DNA from: Parabacteroides sp. PH5-46
Lineage (GTDB): Bacteria; Bacteroidota; Bacteroidia; Bacteroidales; Tannerellaceae
Reading direction: 5' to 3'
NCBI RefSeq assembly: GCF_029892785.1
Contig: NZ_JARXXA010000010.1
Location: forward strand, 62,001 to 126,000
Length of the DNA stretch: 64,000 nucleotides
The number at the start of each line of letters is the position of its first letter. Position 1 is the stretch's first letter. This document shows, one piece after another, positions 1-8,949 of the stretch. The translations under genes were made by a program, and so were the position numbers. Below the pieces are notes generated by a model. That model searched no databases, was not told where the DNA came from, and saw only the letters and a list, made by a program, of their open reading frames with translations.

Positions 1-608
1 AAAGAAAAGAGCATACGAATGAGTTGAAGGATTTCTTCGATCGCCATTACGGAGAGAAAGATGCCTCTATCCAACAAGTTGCTAGCGAATTAGAAAAAAG
101 ATATCATTCGCTGAATGAGCAGATACACACAGAGGCTTTGACGGCTTTTGTCATTACAGGTTTGTCTCAAAATGGGAAGTTGGACTTTATCACACTTTTG
201 ATTATCAACTTCCGCTTGGTGAAAAAGGTAGTGTATGCCTCCGGCTTTCGTCCTACCCATAAGCAACTGATCTGGATATACTACAACGTGCTTGGATCGG
301 CCTTACTGACAAGCTTATCGGATGATATGCTGGAAGACATCGACCTGACACCTCTAACGCAAAACATTAAAGTGCCGGGCTTTGTCATTACTTCCTTTTT
401 TGACGGACTGATCTCTGCCCTCCTCACACTACGTATCGGATACATTACTAAGTATTACATCCTCAAAGGAAGCAAAGGTTACAATCGGACAACTGCCAGA
501 CGTTACGGTTTGAAAAATGCACGAAAAGAAATCCTTAGCATTGCCAAACAAGGCAAAGACATTCTAAAAGAAAAGATGACAGGTTTGATGGTCAACACAA
601 CTGAATAA
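1..608 (+). CDS. DUF697-like membrane protein, 3' part
   Basis: The reading frame is open to the left edge, so the true start lies outside the window. The first ATG-like codon inside (TTG at 24) is probably internal. The visible part of about 200 residues has two hydrophobic stretches (AFVITGLSQNG...FITLLIINF and GFVITSFFDGLISALLTL) and a basic C-terminal tail rich in Lys and Arg. This resembles the C-terminal half of DUF697/YcjF-type inner-membrane proteins, whose function is not established. The gene runs toward rny, and the two are separated by a strong bidirectional terminator. Family assignment is from memory of the pattern and is moderate; membrane character is directly visible. Confidence 0.6.
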   Translation, partial: RKEHTNELKDFFDRHYGEKDASIQQVASELEKRYHSLNEQIHTEALTAFVITGLSQNGKLDFITLLIINFRLVKKVVYASGFRPTHKQLIWIYYNVLGSALLTSLSDDMLEDIDLTPLTQNIKVPGFVITSFFDGLISALLTLRIGYITKYYILKGSKGYNRTTARRYGLKNARKEILSIAKQGKDILKEKMTGLMVNTTE

Positions 609-624
609 CAAGATAGTATAAAAC

Positions 625-660
625 AAAAAGGGGGATACCATATCAGGCATCCCCCTTTTT
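625..660. terminator. Bidirectional intrinsic terminator
   Basis: A perfect 12-bp inverted repeat (AAAAAGGGGGAT at 625-636 and its complement at 649-660) encloses a 12-nt loop. The A-run on one side and the T-run on the other give a U-tract on both strands, so it can end both the plus-strand gene to its left and rny on the minus strand. Confidence 0.92.
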
Positions 661-676
661 CATATAACACATTTCT

Positions 677-2212
677 TTACTTCGCGTAGCTTACAGCACG
701 AGTCTCACGGATAACTGTGATTTTCACCTGTCCCGGATAAGTCATTTCGTCCTGGATCTTTTTAGCTATTTCGTTTGACAAGTTTTCGGTGTCTTTATCA
801 TCTATCTTGTCTGCTCCAACAATTACACGCAACTCACGTCCAGCCTGTATGGCATAAGTTTTCACAACTCCGGGATACCCCAAGGCCAGTTGTTCCAGAT
901 CGTTCAAACGTTTGATGTAGGCTTCTACTATTTCGCGACGTGCACCCGGACGTGCGCCCGAGATAGCATCACATACCTGTACAATCGGAGCCAGCAATGA
1001 TTGCATTTCTACCTCATCATGGTGAGCTCCTACGGCATTGCAGATATCTGGTTTTTCTTTGTATTTCTCACATAACTTCATCCCCAAAATAGCGTGTGGC
1101 AATTCCGGTTCATCATCAGGAACTTTACCTATATCGTGTAACAATCCGGCTCTTTTTGCTTTCTTGGGATTCAATCCCAGCTCTGAAGCCATAACAGCGC
1201 AAAGATTAGCTGTTTCGCGAGCATGCTGCAACAAGTTTTGTCCATAGGAGGAACGATATTTCATCTTACCGATCAAACGTACCAGTTCAGGATGAAGTCC
1301 ATGCACTCCCAAGTCGATAGTTGTACGTTTACCGGTTTCGATAACCTCTTCCTCTACCTGTTTACGCACTTTAGCCACAACTTCTTCAATACGTGCCGGG
1401 TGAATACGTCCGTCCTGCACCAACTGATGAAGAGCTAAACGTGCTACTTCTCTGCGCACAGGATCAAATCCTGAAAGCACAATCGCCTCCGGGGTGTCAT
1501 CTACAATGATCTCAATCCCGGTAGCAGCTTCCAAAGCCCGGATATTTCGTCCTTCACGTCCGATAATACGTCCTTTTATTTCGTCTGACTCTATATGGAA
1601 TACTGTAATAGAATTCTCTATGGCTGTTTCTGTAGCTACTCGCTGAATAGACTGAATAACAATCTTCTTAGCTTCTTTATTGGCCGTCATCTTAGCTTCT
1701 TCCACTATTTCATTAATATAAGAAGTAGCTTGCGATTTTGCTTCATCTTTCAGTGATTCGATCAAGCGTTCTTTTGCTTCATCAGCCGATAACCCCGAGA
1801 GGATTTCCAATTGTTCAACTTCTTTTTGATGGAGTTTATCCAATTCTTGTTTCTTTTTCTCCACCAAATCAAGTTGCGTATTCAAATTCTCTTTTATAGA
1901 GTCTATTTCTGCATTTCTGCGTTGAAGGTCTTCCTGACGTTGATTAACCGATAGCTCTTTCTGTTTTAAACGGGCTTCTACTGATTGTATTTTAGAGTTA
2001 CGAGCCGAAACTTGCTTCTCCAGATCAGCTTTCAAATGAAGGAATTTTTCTTTGACCTCCAATAGCTTGTTCTTCTTTATTACTTCCGCTTCCTTTTCTG
2101 CTTCCCTAAGCATAGAGTCATGCTTGGATTTAAAAAGGAAACGCATAATGAACCAGACTAGCAAACCTCCTACTATGAAGGCTACTATTGATATGATTAT
2201 TGTTATTTCCAT
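677..2212 (-). CDS. rny: Ribonuclease Y
   Basis: This is a 511-residue endoribonuclease that starts mRNA decay at the membrane. Visible parts in order are an N-terminal transmembrane helix (about residues 3-26), a long Glu/Lys-rich coiled coil (about 35-170), a KH RNA-binding domain with the GREG loop (about 205-265), and an HD phosphohydrolase domain with the catalytic pair in the segment LLHDIGK (about 330-430). Length and order match the RNase Y family. It lies downstream of zapA, as in other Bacteroidales that I recall, but a terminator hairpin in the 105-bp gap suggests it is at least partly transcribed from its own promoter. No key residue is missing. Confidence 0.97.
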   Translation of the reverse strand: MEITIIISIVAFIVGGLLVWFIMRFLFKSKHDSMLREAEKEAEVIKKNKLLEVKEKFLHLKADLEKQVSARNSKIQSVEARLKQKELSVNQRQEDLQRRNAEIDSIKENLNTQLDLVEKKKQELDKLHQKEVEQLEILSGLSADEAKERLIESLKDEAKSQATSYINEIVEEAKMTANKEAKKIVIQSIQRVATETAIENSITVFHIESDEIKGRIIGREGRNIRALEAATGIEIIVDDTPEAIVLSGFDPVRREVARLALHQLVQDGRIHPARIEEVVAKVRKQVEEEVIETGKRTTIDLGVHGLHPELVRLIGKMKYRSSYGQNLLQHARETANLCAVMASELGLNPKKAKRAGLLHDIGKVPDDEPELPHAILGMKLCEKYKEKPDICNAVGAHHDEVEMQSLLAPIVQVCDAISGARPGARREIVEAYIKRLNDLEQLALGYPGVVKTYAIQAGRELRVIVGADKIDDKDTENLSNEIAKKIQDEMTYPGQVKITVIRETRAVSYAK

Positions 2213-2247
2213 TATTACAATTATTTAATAAACTATATTTTAGATAT

Positions 2248-2291
2248 AAAAAAAGCACTCACATTACACGAAAATTCGTGTATGCCAGTGC
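2248..2291 (-). terminator. Two-part hairpin terminator after zapA
   Basis: On the minus strand, GCACT (2291-2287) pairs with AGTGC (2259-2255). After an internal loop, ACACGAA (plus 2266-2272) pairs with TTCGTGT (2275-2281) around a 2-nt loop. Seven U residues follow (plus-strand A-run 2248-2254). The interrupted stem is unusual for a terminator, but the U-tract position fits. Confidence 0.75.
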
Positions 2292-2317
2292 GGAAACCAT
2301 AGATTTATATCAATATA

Positions 2318-2620
2318 TTACAAGCTGTCTTTCAAATATGACTCTAACTCATCCGTCAATTGCTGGATTTTATCCGCAAAAGGAGAGGTATCATTTTTTC
2401 TTTCCAGTCTTAAATTCTCTATTGAAAGCTGAAGAGTAACCATGGCCAACAAATCCTTTACATCCACTTCGGAAGTTGAAAAAACCCTTCGGTACTGAGT
2501 CATCTTACTCTCGATCTGTCTGGCCGCATGGCGAACCAACTGTTCGTCTTTACGTTCGATCCTCAACCCGTAAGGCTTTTCAGCTATTTTTACATGTATA
2601 AGAAATTTATTATCGTCCAT
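2318..2620 (-). CDS. zapA: Cell division protein ZapA
   Basis: This 100-residue protein has the ZapA layout: an N-terminal beta-hairpin head (KFLIHVKIAEKPYGLRI) followed by a helix that makes the dimer and a C-terminal coiled coil (about 65-100). ZapA crosslinks FtsZ filaments at the division ring in the cytoplasm. It is 5 bp downstream of a small coiled-coil gene, so the two are probably co-translated. The companion may play the role ZapB plays in enterobacteria, but that is inference. Confidence 0.9.
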   Translation of the reverse strand: MDDNKFLIHVKIAEKPYGLRIERKDEQLVRHAARQIESKMTQYRRVFSTSEVDVKDLLAMVTLQLSIENLRLERKNDTSPFADKIQQLTDELESYLKDSL

Positions 2621-2625
2621 TACGT

Positions 2626-2919
2626 CTATTCATTTAATAGTGCAATGCACCTATCTACTTCCCGCACCAACTTCGACAATCGTTCTTTTGCATGCTTCAT
2701 TTCCGCTTTATCTTCAGAAATCTTTCGTGCAATTAACAAAAAGTCGTATTTAGCCTCTAGTTTCGAGATCTCTTGTTTTGCAAGCTGCAATTCTTTATTT
2801 TTTATTTCCAAATCATCATTGAGTCTTTCTATCTCACGTTCTTGCTCATTATATTTTGCCAGCAACTCGTGAAACTTATCCTCAAAACCAGCTAACAATT
2901 TTTCTTGATCATCGGTCAT
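2626..2919 (-). CDS. Small coiled-coil protein upstream of zapA
   Basis: This 97-residue protein is almost entirely heptad-like and rich in Glu, Lys and Leu (about residues 10-75), with no membrane segment. I chose the ATG at 2919 rather than the in-frame ATG at 2940, because the -7 promoter box at 2938-2945 overlaps the latter. The preceding promoter and the 5-bp gap to zapA make a two-gene unit. No family is recognised with certainty. Size, coiled coil and linkage suggest a ZapB-like divisome partner, which is inference only. Confidence 0.75.
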   Translation of the reverse strand: MTDDQEKLLAGFEDKFHELLAKYNEQEREIERLNDDLEIKNKELQLAKQEISKLEAKYDFLLIARKISEDKAEMKHAKERLSKLVREVDRCIALLNE

Positions 2920-2937
2920 TTTAAGCCAAATTCTTGA

Positions 2938-2968
2938 CAAAAATAATTGAATGATTTCAATTTAACAA
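2938..2968 (-). promoter_or_regulatory. Bacteroidetes-type promoter for the zapA unit
   Basis: On the minus strand a -33 TTG (plus 2966-2968), a 20-bp spacer and a -7 box TATTTTTG (plus 2938-2945) match the Bacteroidetes consensus TTTG / TAnnTTTG. It lies about 19 bp before the ATG at 2919. Confidence 0.7.
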
Positions 2969-3008
2969 CTGTCTTTCTAATTATTTTAATTTATCAATGA
3001 ATAGATAC

Positions 3009-3042
3009 AAAAAAGGCTGTCCGGTTATTTAACGAACAGCCT
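3009..3042 (-). terminator. Intrinsic terminator of the winged-helix gene
   Basis: AGGCTGT (3014-3020) and ACAGCCT (3036-3042) form a 7-bp stem. On the minus strand it is followed by TTTTTT (plus A-run 3009-3014). Confidence 0.85.
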
Positions 3043-3069
3043 TCTTAATTTCTTTCGTTTTTGACTCTC

Positions 3070-3270
3070 TTAAACAAGACTAACGAATACGTCCCCTTCT
3101 TTTTCCTCAAAAGCAAGCTTACCTTCTTTAGCCAACCAACCTAACGCAGCATACACATCTTTTTCTGCCTTAATTTTGGTTACTTTCTTCAAATCTTTTA
3201 CACTTTGTTTGCCGCCTTCATGCAACGCATTCCAAACAAGGCCGGCATTTGTTCCAATTAATTCAATCAT
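3070..3270 (-). CDS. Small winged-helix protein (DUF2582-like)
   Basis: This 66-residue protein is predicted as a compact winged helix: a helix (GLVWNALHEG), a second and third helix (VKDLKKVTKI, EKDVYAALGWLAKEGK) and a C-terminal beta wing (LAFEEKEGDVFVSL). It fits the DUF2582 winged-helix family common in Bacteroidetes, whose role is not known; DNA binding is the usual guess. The gene is monocistronic: it has its own promoter and its own terminator. Confidence 0.85.
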   Translation of the reverse strand: MIELIGTNAGLVWNALHEGGKQSVKDLKKVTKIKAEKDVYAALGWLAKEGKLAFEEKEGDVFVSLV

Positions 3271-3297
3271 GTTTGATTATTTTTTTGTCAATCGAGA

Positions 3298-3325
3298 CAA
3301 AAGTATGGATTTATCTATTAACCAA
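3298..3325 (-). promoter_or_regulatory. Promoter of the winged-helix gene
   Basis: The -7 box TACTTTTG reads on the minus strand (plus 3298-3305), with TTG about 17 bp upstream (plus 3323-3325). It lies 28 bp before the start codon. Confidence 0.6.
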
Positions 3326-3416
3326 GAAATAATACATGTTTTTTAGCATGTTTTTAGTTGTTTTTTAACTATTAGAGACAATTAACAGTCTTATAACATT
3401 CTTTTTGCTTTTCCTT

Positions 3417-4085
3417 TTAACACTTAATTAAGCTTATTCCCAGATTTGCAGCTGTTACATATTTCTTTAACAAATCTTCTGCATACTCGCCTGTTTTCTG
3501 TAGACCATCCTCACCCGAGTATGCATTAACAATCATTAGCAAGCGAGTTGTTTGAAGGTCTATCTTCGTTCGCTCTTCATCACTTGTGGGTGTACCGATG
3601 CCTCCGGACTTATCTCGATACACCGGCAAGCCGCAGATGTTTAATTCGCCACGACCGATTCCGTGATACAGTTCTCCTTCTCTTCCGACGCCCAACACCA
3701 AGCTTTCGCCATCTATTTTGTCTACATCAAAGGCTCCTATGGAGTAACCGCTTTTAAGGGATACCAGGTTTACGATATCTACCAATGTATCTATTTTATA
3801 TAATGGTAAATCACGTAAGATGCGGCGATAAAGGGCTTCGGCAGACGGGCGATAGCGGTTGGGGTCTTTCCCCAGCGTCTTATATGCTTGTCGCGTTGCT
3901 CTGATTGGCAGCCATTTGTTTACTTCTTCCAATTTAAAGGTATTCCGGATTTCCTCTTCTATCAGGGCGATCTCCCCCCATAGTTTGGGGTCCGAGGGCG
4001 TATTCTTTACATCACAAGAAAGCGCCAGGACATGCAGGTCCGGACAAGCTTTCCTAATCTCTTCCGATATTTGTATTTGTATCAT
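3417..4085 (-). CDS. B3/B4 tRNA-binding-domain protein
   Basis: This 222-residue protein contains the B3/4 domain otherwise found in the phenylalanyl-tRNA synthetase beta chain (visible in YRPSAEALYRRIL, LVDIVNLVSLKSGYSIGAFD and the Gly-rich stretch that follows). Free-standing B3/4 proteins are widespread; some family members may edit mischarged tRNA, but no activity can be read from the sequence. It is the last gene of the hpt-adk-obgE-pgeF run and starts 2 bp after the pgeF stop, so translation is probably coupled. There is no signal peptide. Confidence 0.85.
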   Translation of the reverse strand: MIQIQISEEIRKACPDLHVLALSCDVKNTPSDPKLWGEIALIEEEIRNTFKLEEVNKWLPIRATRQAYKTLGKDPNRYRPSAEALYRRILRDLPLYKIDTLVDIVNLVSLKSGYSIGAFDVDKIDGESLVLGVGREGELYHGIGRGELNICGLPVYRDKSGGIGTPTSDEERTKIDLQTTRLLMIVNAYSGEDGLQKTGEYAEDLLKKYVTAANLGISLIKC

Positions 4086-4087
4086 CT

Positions 4088-4873
4088 TTAATGCTGAATG
4101 AAAATTCCTGTAAGCATGCGTCCACTGGCGATTCCCAAACGTCGAGCCGAAAAGAAATCCTCCTGGTTAGTATAGGTGCAAATGCCTGCTGTTTCTATAT
4201 TTTCAGAAAGAACACCTGCTGTCTGCATTTGCCACTGATTAGCATGCCACAGGTCAATATGGGCTTTTCCGGTTTGAGTGTTTCTTTTCATAATAGAATG
4301 GAGGGGCAAACCTGATGCTGCGAAAGCTTCTACCACTTCTTCTCCCACTTCAAAGGCCTCAAGTCCAATAGAGGGTCCGATGCCAGCTTTCATATGAGCA
4401 ATCTCACAACCGAATGTTTCTTTCATGTACTGAAGCGTTTTTGAGACGATCTGCAAAACGGTTCCGCGCCAGCCGGCATGAACAGCTGCCACGACCTTCT
4501 TATCGGGAGCATATAGCAGCACTGGCACACAATCTGCTGTAGATACAGCGACACATACATTTGCCTCAGCTGTTATCAACGCATCTACACCATGCAGCAT
4601 CTCCCGTTGCTGTTCACAAGAAAGAGCAAGATAGGCCTTATCTAATACAGCTATTTTATCTCCATGTAGTTGATGAGCAGCAAACAGCCTGTCTTCTGAC
4701 AGTCCTAATGCCGAGGATAATAAAGTACGATTTTCAGACACACATTCCGGATTGTCCCCACAATACTCCCCTAAGTTAAATGAAGCATAATTACCAGTAC
4801 TTACACCACCCCGGCGAGTTGATATAAAATGAGAAATGTTGCATTCCTCAGCTAAATGAGTGAATTGCAACAT
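4088..4873 (-). CDS. pgeF: Peptidoglycan editing factor / YlmD-type purine nucleosidase
   Basis: This is a 261-residue YfiH/YlmD/PgeF protein. Family hallmarks are STRRGGVS near the start, the zinc-site segments STADCVPVLLY and AAVHAGWRGT (Cys and His ligands), and GIGPSIG further on. The family was long called polyphenol oxidase or laccase. Members phosphorolyse or deaminate purine nucleosides, and in E. coli PgeF hydrolyses wrongly incorporated L-Ser peptidoglycan precursors. I chose ATG 4873, 13 bp after the obgE stop. An in-frame ATG at 4903 would overlap obgE by 17 bp and is the main alternative. Confidence 0.9.
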   Translation of the reverse strand: MLQFTHLAEECNISHFISTRRGGVSTGNYASFNLGEYCGDNPECVSENRTLLSSALGLSEDRLFAAHQLHGDKIAVLDKAYLALSCEQQREMLHGVDALITAEANVCVAVSTADCVPVLLYAPDKKVVAAVHAGWRGTVLQIVSKTLQYMKETFGCEIAHMKAGIGPSIGLEAFEVGEEVVEAFAASGLPLHSIMKRNTQTGKAHIDLWHANQWQMQTAGVLSENIETAGICTYTNQEDFFSARRLGIASGRMLTGIFIQH

Positions 4874-4886
4874 TTCCAATTCTTTA

Positions 4887-6035
4887 TTATTCAGGATCTT
4901 CATCCTCCCAGTCATACTCTTCATATTCGTCATCCCATTCTTCGTCGTCATCAACAGGAAAGACATAATCGTCGTCATCCTCGAAGGATAGTGTACTCAA
5001 GTCTAAGTTTTTATGAATAATCCGCTCGGCTTCGTGGAATGTTTCCTTGTTTAATTCCTTCCACAAAAGATCTTTCAACTCCATGATACCAAAGCCACTG
5101 ACAGAAGATATAAAAACAGCCGGAACATCTTCCGGTAGCTCTTCCGACAAGGCTTCTATCAGTTCGTCATCCAGCATATCGCTTTTGGTAATCGCCAGCA
5201 CCCTGCTTTTAGTCAGCAACTCGGGATTATACTTCACCAGTTCGTTATGCAGAATTTCATACTCTTTCTTTATATCATCCGAATCGGCAGGGATCATAAA
5301 AAGCAACAGGGAGTTACGCTCAATATGTCTGAGAAAGCGCAAGCCAAGTCCTTTCCCTTCACTCGCTCCTTCTATAATTCCCGGGATATCAGCCATTACA
5401 AAGGAACGATTGTCCCGATAACTAACGATTCCCAGATTAGGCTCCAGGGTAGTAAACGGATAATTGGCAATCTTTGGTTTAGCAGCCGAAACAACCGACA
5501 GCAAAGTGGATTTTCCTGCATTGGGGAAGCCTACCAAACCGACATCGGCAAGGAGTTTTAACTGAAGAATGATTTTACGTTCCTGTGCCGGTTCGCCAGG
5601 TTGAGCATAGCGTGGTGCCTGATTGGTAGACGTTTTAAAGTTCCAGTTGCCTAGTCCTCCGCGTCCTCCGCTTAGCAAGAGCACTTCCTGTCCGTCATCC
5701 GTAACGTCGCACAGGTATTCACCGGTATCGGCATCGTAGACTACTGTTCCGCAGGGTACTTCTATCACGCGGTCTTCACCATCTTTCCCAGAGCTTCGTT
5801 TTGCACTGCCGCCTTCACCATTTGTCGCAAAGATATGGCGCTCAAATTTCAGGTGAAGCAATGTCCAGTAATTTCGGTTTCCACGCAGATAAACACTGCC
5901 ACCTTTCCCTCCGTTACCGCCATCCGGTCCGCCTTTGGGGATATACTTCTCCCGACGGAAATGGGTAGACCCTCTTCCGCCCTTACCCGAGCGACAATAT
6001 ATCTTCACATAATCTACAAAATTTGATTCTGCCAT
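4887..6035 (-). CDS. obgE: GTPase Obg/CgtA
   Basis: This 382-residue essential ribosome-associated GTPase has a glycine-rich N-terminal Obg fold (about 1-160, many GG and GGxGG turns), a G domain with P-loop GFPNAGKST, switch-[22 protein letters not shown] and SSVSG, and a C-terminal tail of about 35 residues made almost only of Asp, Glu, Trp and Tyr. The tail replaces the OCT domain of Gram-positive Obg. It binds the 50S subunit and is involved in late ribosome assembly. It belongs to the hpt-adk-obgE-pgeF run. Confidence 0.97.
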   Translation of the reverse strand: MAESNFVDYVKIYCRSGKGGRGSTHFRREKYIPKGGPDGGNGGKGGSVYLRGNRNYWTLLHLKFERHIFATNGEGGSAKRSSGKDGEDRVIEVPCGTVVYDADTGEYLCDVTDDGQEVLLLSGGRGGLGNWNFKTSTNQAPRYAQPGEPAQERKIILQLKLLADVGLVGFPNAGKSTLLSVVSAAKPKIANYPFTTLEPNLGIVSYRDNRSFVMADIPGIIEGASEGKGLGLRFLRHIERNSLLLFMIPADSDDIKKEYEILHNELVKYNPELLTKSRVLAITKSDMLDDELIEALSEELPEDVPAVFISSVSGFGIMELKDLLWKELNKETFHEAERIIHKNLDLSTLSFEDDDDYVFPVDDDEEWDDEYEEYDWEDEDPE

Positions 6036-6098
6036 TTTCTTTTATTTAGGCAGAACGAAACAGGGAACACGCAGAACGGAGAATCTATTGAAAAAGCC

Positions 6099-6126
6099 GT
6101 GCTGCGTGCTGCGTGCTGCGTGCTGC
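6099..6126. repeat. Four perfect 7-bp tandem repeats
   Basis: GTGCTGC is repeated four times without error immediately after the adk stop codon, in the 91-bp adk-obgE gap. Being a heptamer outside a reading frame, changes in copy number would only alter spacing. Such runs are prone to slippage. No hairpin is evident. Confidence 0.9.
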
Positions 6127-6699
6127 TTATATCAATTCGTTTATTTTTTCTCTTATCAGGTCGAATATACCTTCGATCGTGCCAACACCTTTTACGGCAT
6201 GGTGCTTACCTTCTTTTATGTAGTAATCGGCCAAAGGAGCTGTTTGCGTATGGTATACATCCAGGCGCGATTTGATTGTATCTATGTTATCGTCCGAACG
6301 GCCTGATTTCTTGCCACGTTCCAGCAGGCGATCTACTAACTCATCCTCGTCTACGTGCAAATTAATCATTACCGTAACGTCTGTGCCACGCTCATTGAGC
6401 ATCTTTTTCAAAGCTTCAGCCTGTGGAATGGTACGGGGAAAGCCATCAAAGATAACTCCCTTTGATTCTTTCTTACTATCCAACACCTTGGCCAGTATAT
6501 CGATAATAAGCTTGTCGGGAACCAGTTGCCCTTTCTCTATATACCCACTGGCAATCTTCCCAAGTTCCGTTTCATTCTTGATTTCCGCCCGCAAAACATC
6601 TCCGGTAGAGATATGATCCAGGCCAAATTCTTTGATAATCAATTCACTTTGCGTTCCTTTCCCTGATCCGGGAGCGCCGAAAATTACTACATTTAGCAT
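6127..6699 (-). CDS. adk: Adenylate kinase
   Basis: This 190-residue enzyme catalyses ATP + AMP = 2 ADP. It has the P-loop GAPGSGKGTQ (residues 8-17), the AMP-binding segment HISTGDVLRAE, the FDGFPRT motif and a short LID (LLERGKKSGRSDDN) without zinc cysteines. The length is that of the short-LID form. It starts 8 bp after hpt, so the two are in one transcript, which joins purine salvage to adenylate balance. Confidence 0.97.
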   Translation of the reverse strand: MLNVVIFGAPGSGKGTQSELIIKEFGLDHISTGDVLRAEIKNETELGKIASGYIEKGQLVPDKLIIDILAKVLDSKKESKGVIFDGFPRTIPQAEALKKMLNERGTDVTVMINLHVDEDELVDRLLERGKKSGRSDDNIDTIKSRLDVYHTQTAPLADYYIKEGKHHAVKGVGTIEGIFDLIREKINELI

Positions 6700-6707
6700 A
6701 TCTTGTA

Positions 6708-7256
6708 TTATTTATGGTTATCTTCTTTGATCTTATAGATATCGCGATACGCGCGTCCCAGCTCATCATAATCAAGTCCATAGCCAACAATGAAATCATT
6801 CGAGATCTCCAGTCCCACATAATCCGGTTTAATATCATACTGCATGGCATCCGGTTTCCACAACATCGTTGCCAGCTTTATATCTGCAACACCTTCGTTT
6901 TTCAACTTCTGCATGACACATTTCATAGTAAACCCGCTATCGATAATATCTTCGAGTAAGATCAGAGAACGTCCTTTTATGTCCGACTTTATTGGCATAA
7001 TTTCCTTCAGTTCGCCAGTAGAACCCGTTCCGTGATAAGACGCATACCGGGCAAAAGTTAGTTCGTACGGACCATTCAGATAGTACATTAAATCGGCTAT
7101 GAACATAAAAGCTCCATTCAATATCCCCACAAACAACGGATTCGTGCCCGCTACATCTCTTTCTATTTCCCGGGCAACCCTTTCTATCGCTCCTTTGATC
7201 TCCCTCTCAGGGATATACAATTCAAATTCTTTATCTTTCAGCTGAATGCTGTTCAT
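6708..7256 (-). CDS. hpt: Hypoxanthine phosphoribosyltransferase
   Basis: This 182-residue purine salvage enzyme makes IMP or GMP from hypoxanthine or guanine and PRPP. It shows the PRPP loop LLEDIIDSGFT, a flexible-loop region with RYASYHGTGS, and the C-terminal segment KPDYVGLEISNDFIVGYGLDYDE. I chose ATG 7256 (MNSIQLKDKE) because the longer frame to 7319 would include the -7 box of the promoter at 7290-7297. It is first in the operon with adk, obgE, pgeF and the B3/B4 gene. Confidence 0.95.
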   Translation of the reverse strand: MNSIQLKDKEFELYIPEREIKGAIERVAREIERDVAGTNPLFVGILNGAFMFIADLMYYLNGPYELTFARYASYHGTGSTGELKEIMPIKSDIKGRSLILLEDIIDSGFTMKCVMQKLKNEGVADIKLATMLWKPDAMQYDIKPDYVGLEISNDFIVGYGLDYDELGRAYRDIYKIKEDNHK

Positions 7257-7289
7257 GCTCTTCTTTCCTAAATAATATAAATTAAGGTG

Positions 7290-7320
7290 CAAATTTAGCA
7301 CTTTTTCAAGGAAGCACAAA
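7290..7320 (-). promoter_or_regulatory. Near-perfect Bacteroidetes promoter for hpt
   Basis: On the minus strand TTTG (plus 7317-7320), exactly 19 bp, then TAAATTTG (plus 7290-7297) match the -33/-7 consensus. The -7 box ends 33 bp before the hpt ATG at 7256. Confidence 0.85.
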
Positions 7321-7350
7321 GACCAGACTCTATTAAAGATAAATAATATA

Positions 7351-7358
7351 TACCTTTG
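7351..7358 (+). promoter_or_regulatory. -7 promoter box for the NAD(P)HX repair gene
   Basis: TACCTTTG fits TAnnTTTG and lies 29 bp before the ATG at 7388. It is divergent from the hpt promoter. A clear -33 element was not found. Confidence 0.6.
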
Positions 7359-7387
7359 TCTGTTGATTTATTAAAACACATAGCCAG

Positions 7388-8911
7388 ATGATTAAAATAT
7401 TCACGACAGAAAAGGTAAAAGAACTGGATCAATATACAATACAGCATGAACCGATCCTCTCTATTGATTTAGTAGAACGCGCCGCAACGGCATTTGTACA
7501 CGAATTTATCCGGCGATATTCTAGACAGAAACGTGTTGTGGTATTTGCAGGACAGGGGAATAATGGAGCCGATGCCCTGGCGATTGCCCGCTTACTGAAG
7601 GATGAATCATATAACGTTGTTACCTACCTCTTCAACCCTACGAATCAACTTTCTCCGGAATGTGAAGAGAACAGACAACAACTCCGAGAAATGATCAAGG
7701 ACGACTCCTTTCATGATGTTACTACCCAATTCAAAGCCCCCGATCTGAGCCATCATGATGTAGTGATAGATGGTTTATTCGGCTCAGGTTTAAACCGTCC
7801 GCTCTCCGGAGGCTTTGCCGCTGTAGTTGATCATATAAATGATTCCGATGCTTCTGTGGTGGCTATAGATATTCCTTCGGGCTTGATGGGAGAAGATAAT
7901 CGTGAAAACAATCCGGAAGCTATTATACGTGCGGAACTGACCTTGTCATTCGGTTTTCCTAAGCTGGCTTTCCTTTTTCCTGAGAATGCTCCTTATGTTG
8001 GCGAATGGAAGATACTGGACATCGGGATACATCCTGCTATTATAGAAAGGACTCCAAGTCCTTACCGGCTGATAACCGAAGAAGATATCAGCATGGTACT
8101 GGCTCTGCGTGATAAGTTTGCCCACAAAGGCATATTCGGTCATGCATTGATGATTGCCGGAAGCCGGGGGAAGATGGGAGCCTCTGTGCTGGCATCGAAA
8201 GCCTGTCTGCGAAGCGGTGCAGGATTAGTAACTGCTCATATCCCGCAATGTGGCGAACAGATCCTGCAAACATCCTTTCCGGAAGCCATGGTGAGTCTTG
8301 ATACACATCACGAATATATTACATCTCTGCCGAACTTGACTGCCTATTCGGCTATTGGAGTTGGCCCCGGTTTAGGTAAACAGCCTGATACGGCAGAGGT
8401 ATTGCAACAGCTATTTTCGGGAACAGACGCCCGGATGGTAATAGATGCCGACGCCATCAACCTGATTGCTATGGACGACAACCTGCTGAAGGCTATCCCC
8501 CGGCGCAGTATCCTTACACCCCACCCCAAAGAATTCGACCGCTTAGCAGGCGAAAGCAACTGCGGCTACGAACGCCTGATGAAAGCACAGGAATTTGCGA
8601 AAAAACACGAATTTTTCATCATTCTGAAAGGTGCTCACACTGCTATTTGTACGCCTAATGGAAATATCTATTTCAACAACAGCGGCAATCCGGGTATGGC
8701 AACAGCCGGAAGTGGCGACGTATTGACAGGCATCCTCACCGGTTTGCTGGCACAAGGATACAAGCCTGATACAGCTGCTGCCTTAGGAGTATTCATTCAT
8801 AGTACAGCAGGCGATCTGGCCGTAACGACCAATCCTCACTGTTCTGAAGAAAGTCTGATAGCCGGAGACATCATAGAAATGCTTGGAAAAGCCTTTAAAC
8901 AAGCTAAATAA
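7388..8911 (+). CDS. nnr: Bifunctional NAD(P)HX epimerase/dehydratase
   Basis: This 507-residue metabolite-repair enzyme restores hydrated NADH and NADPH. The N-terminal half (about 1-215) is the YjeF_N epimerase domain with FAGQGNNGADALAIARLL. The C-terminal half (about 230-500) is the ADP/ATP-dependent dehydratase domain with GIGPGLG-like and AGSGDVLTGILTGLLAQG signatures of the ribokinase-like fold. The fused order is the usual one in bacteria. It is monocistronic, divergent from hpt, and ends 38 bp before dyad array 1. Confidence 0.95.
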   Translation: MIKIFTTEKVKELDQYTIQHEPILSIDLVERAATAFVHEFIRRYSRQKRVVVFAGQGNNGADALAIARLLKDESYNVVTYLFNPTNQLSPECEENRQQLREMIKDDSFHDVTTQFKAPDLSHHDVVIDGLFGSGLNRPLSGGFAAVVDHINDSDASVVAIDIPSGLMGEDNRENNPEAIIRAELTLSFGFPKLAFLFPENAPYVGEWKILDIGIHPAIIERTPSPYRLITEEDISMVLALRDKFAHKGIFGHALMIAGSRGKMGASVLASKACLRSGAGLVTAHIPQCGEQILQTSFPEAMVSLDTHHEYITSLPNLTAYSAIGVGPGLGKQPDTAEVLQQLFSGTDARMVIDADAINLIAMDDNLLKAIPRRSILTPHPKEFDRLAGESNCGYERLMKAQEFAKKHEFFIILKGAHTAICTPNGNIYFNNSGNPGMATAGSGDVLTGILTGLLAQGYKPDTAAALGVFIHSTAGDLAVTTNPHCSEESLIAGDIIEMLGKAFKQAK

Positions 8912-8949
8912 ACCAGATATTTCGTACTTTCATACCGATTTATTGATCG

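Noticed and set aside
3334-3370. Another dyad array upstream of the winged-helix gene
   Set aside because: Two weak inverted repeats (ACATG/CATGT and AGTT/AACT) lie about 20.5 bp apart in very A+T-rich DNA. The spacing and strength are not convincing.
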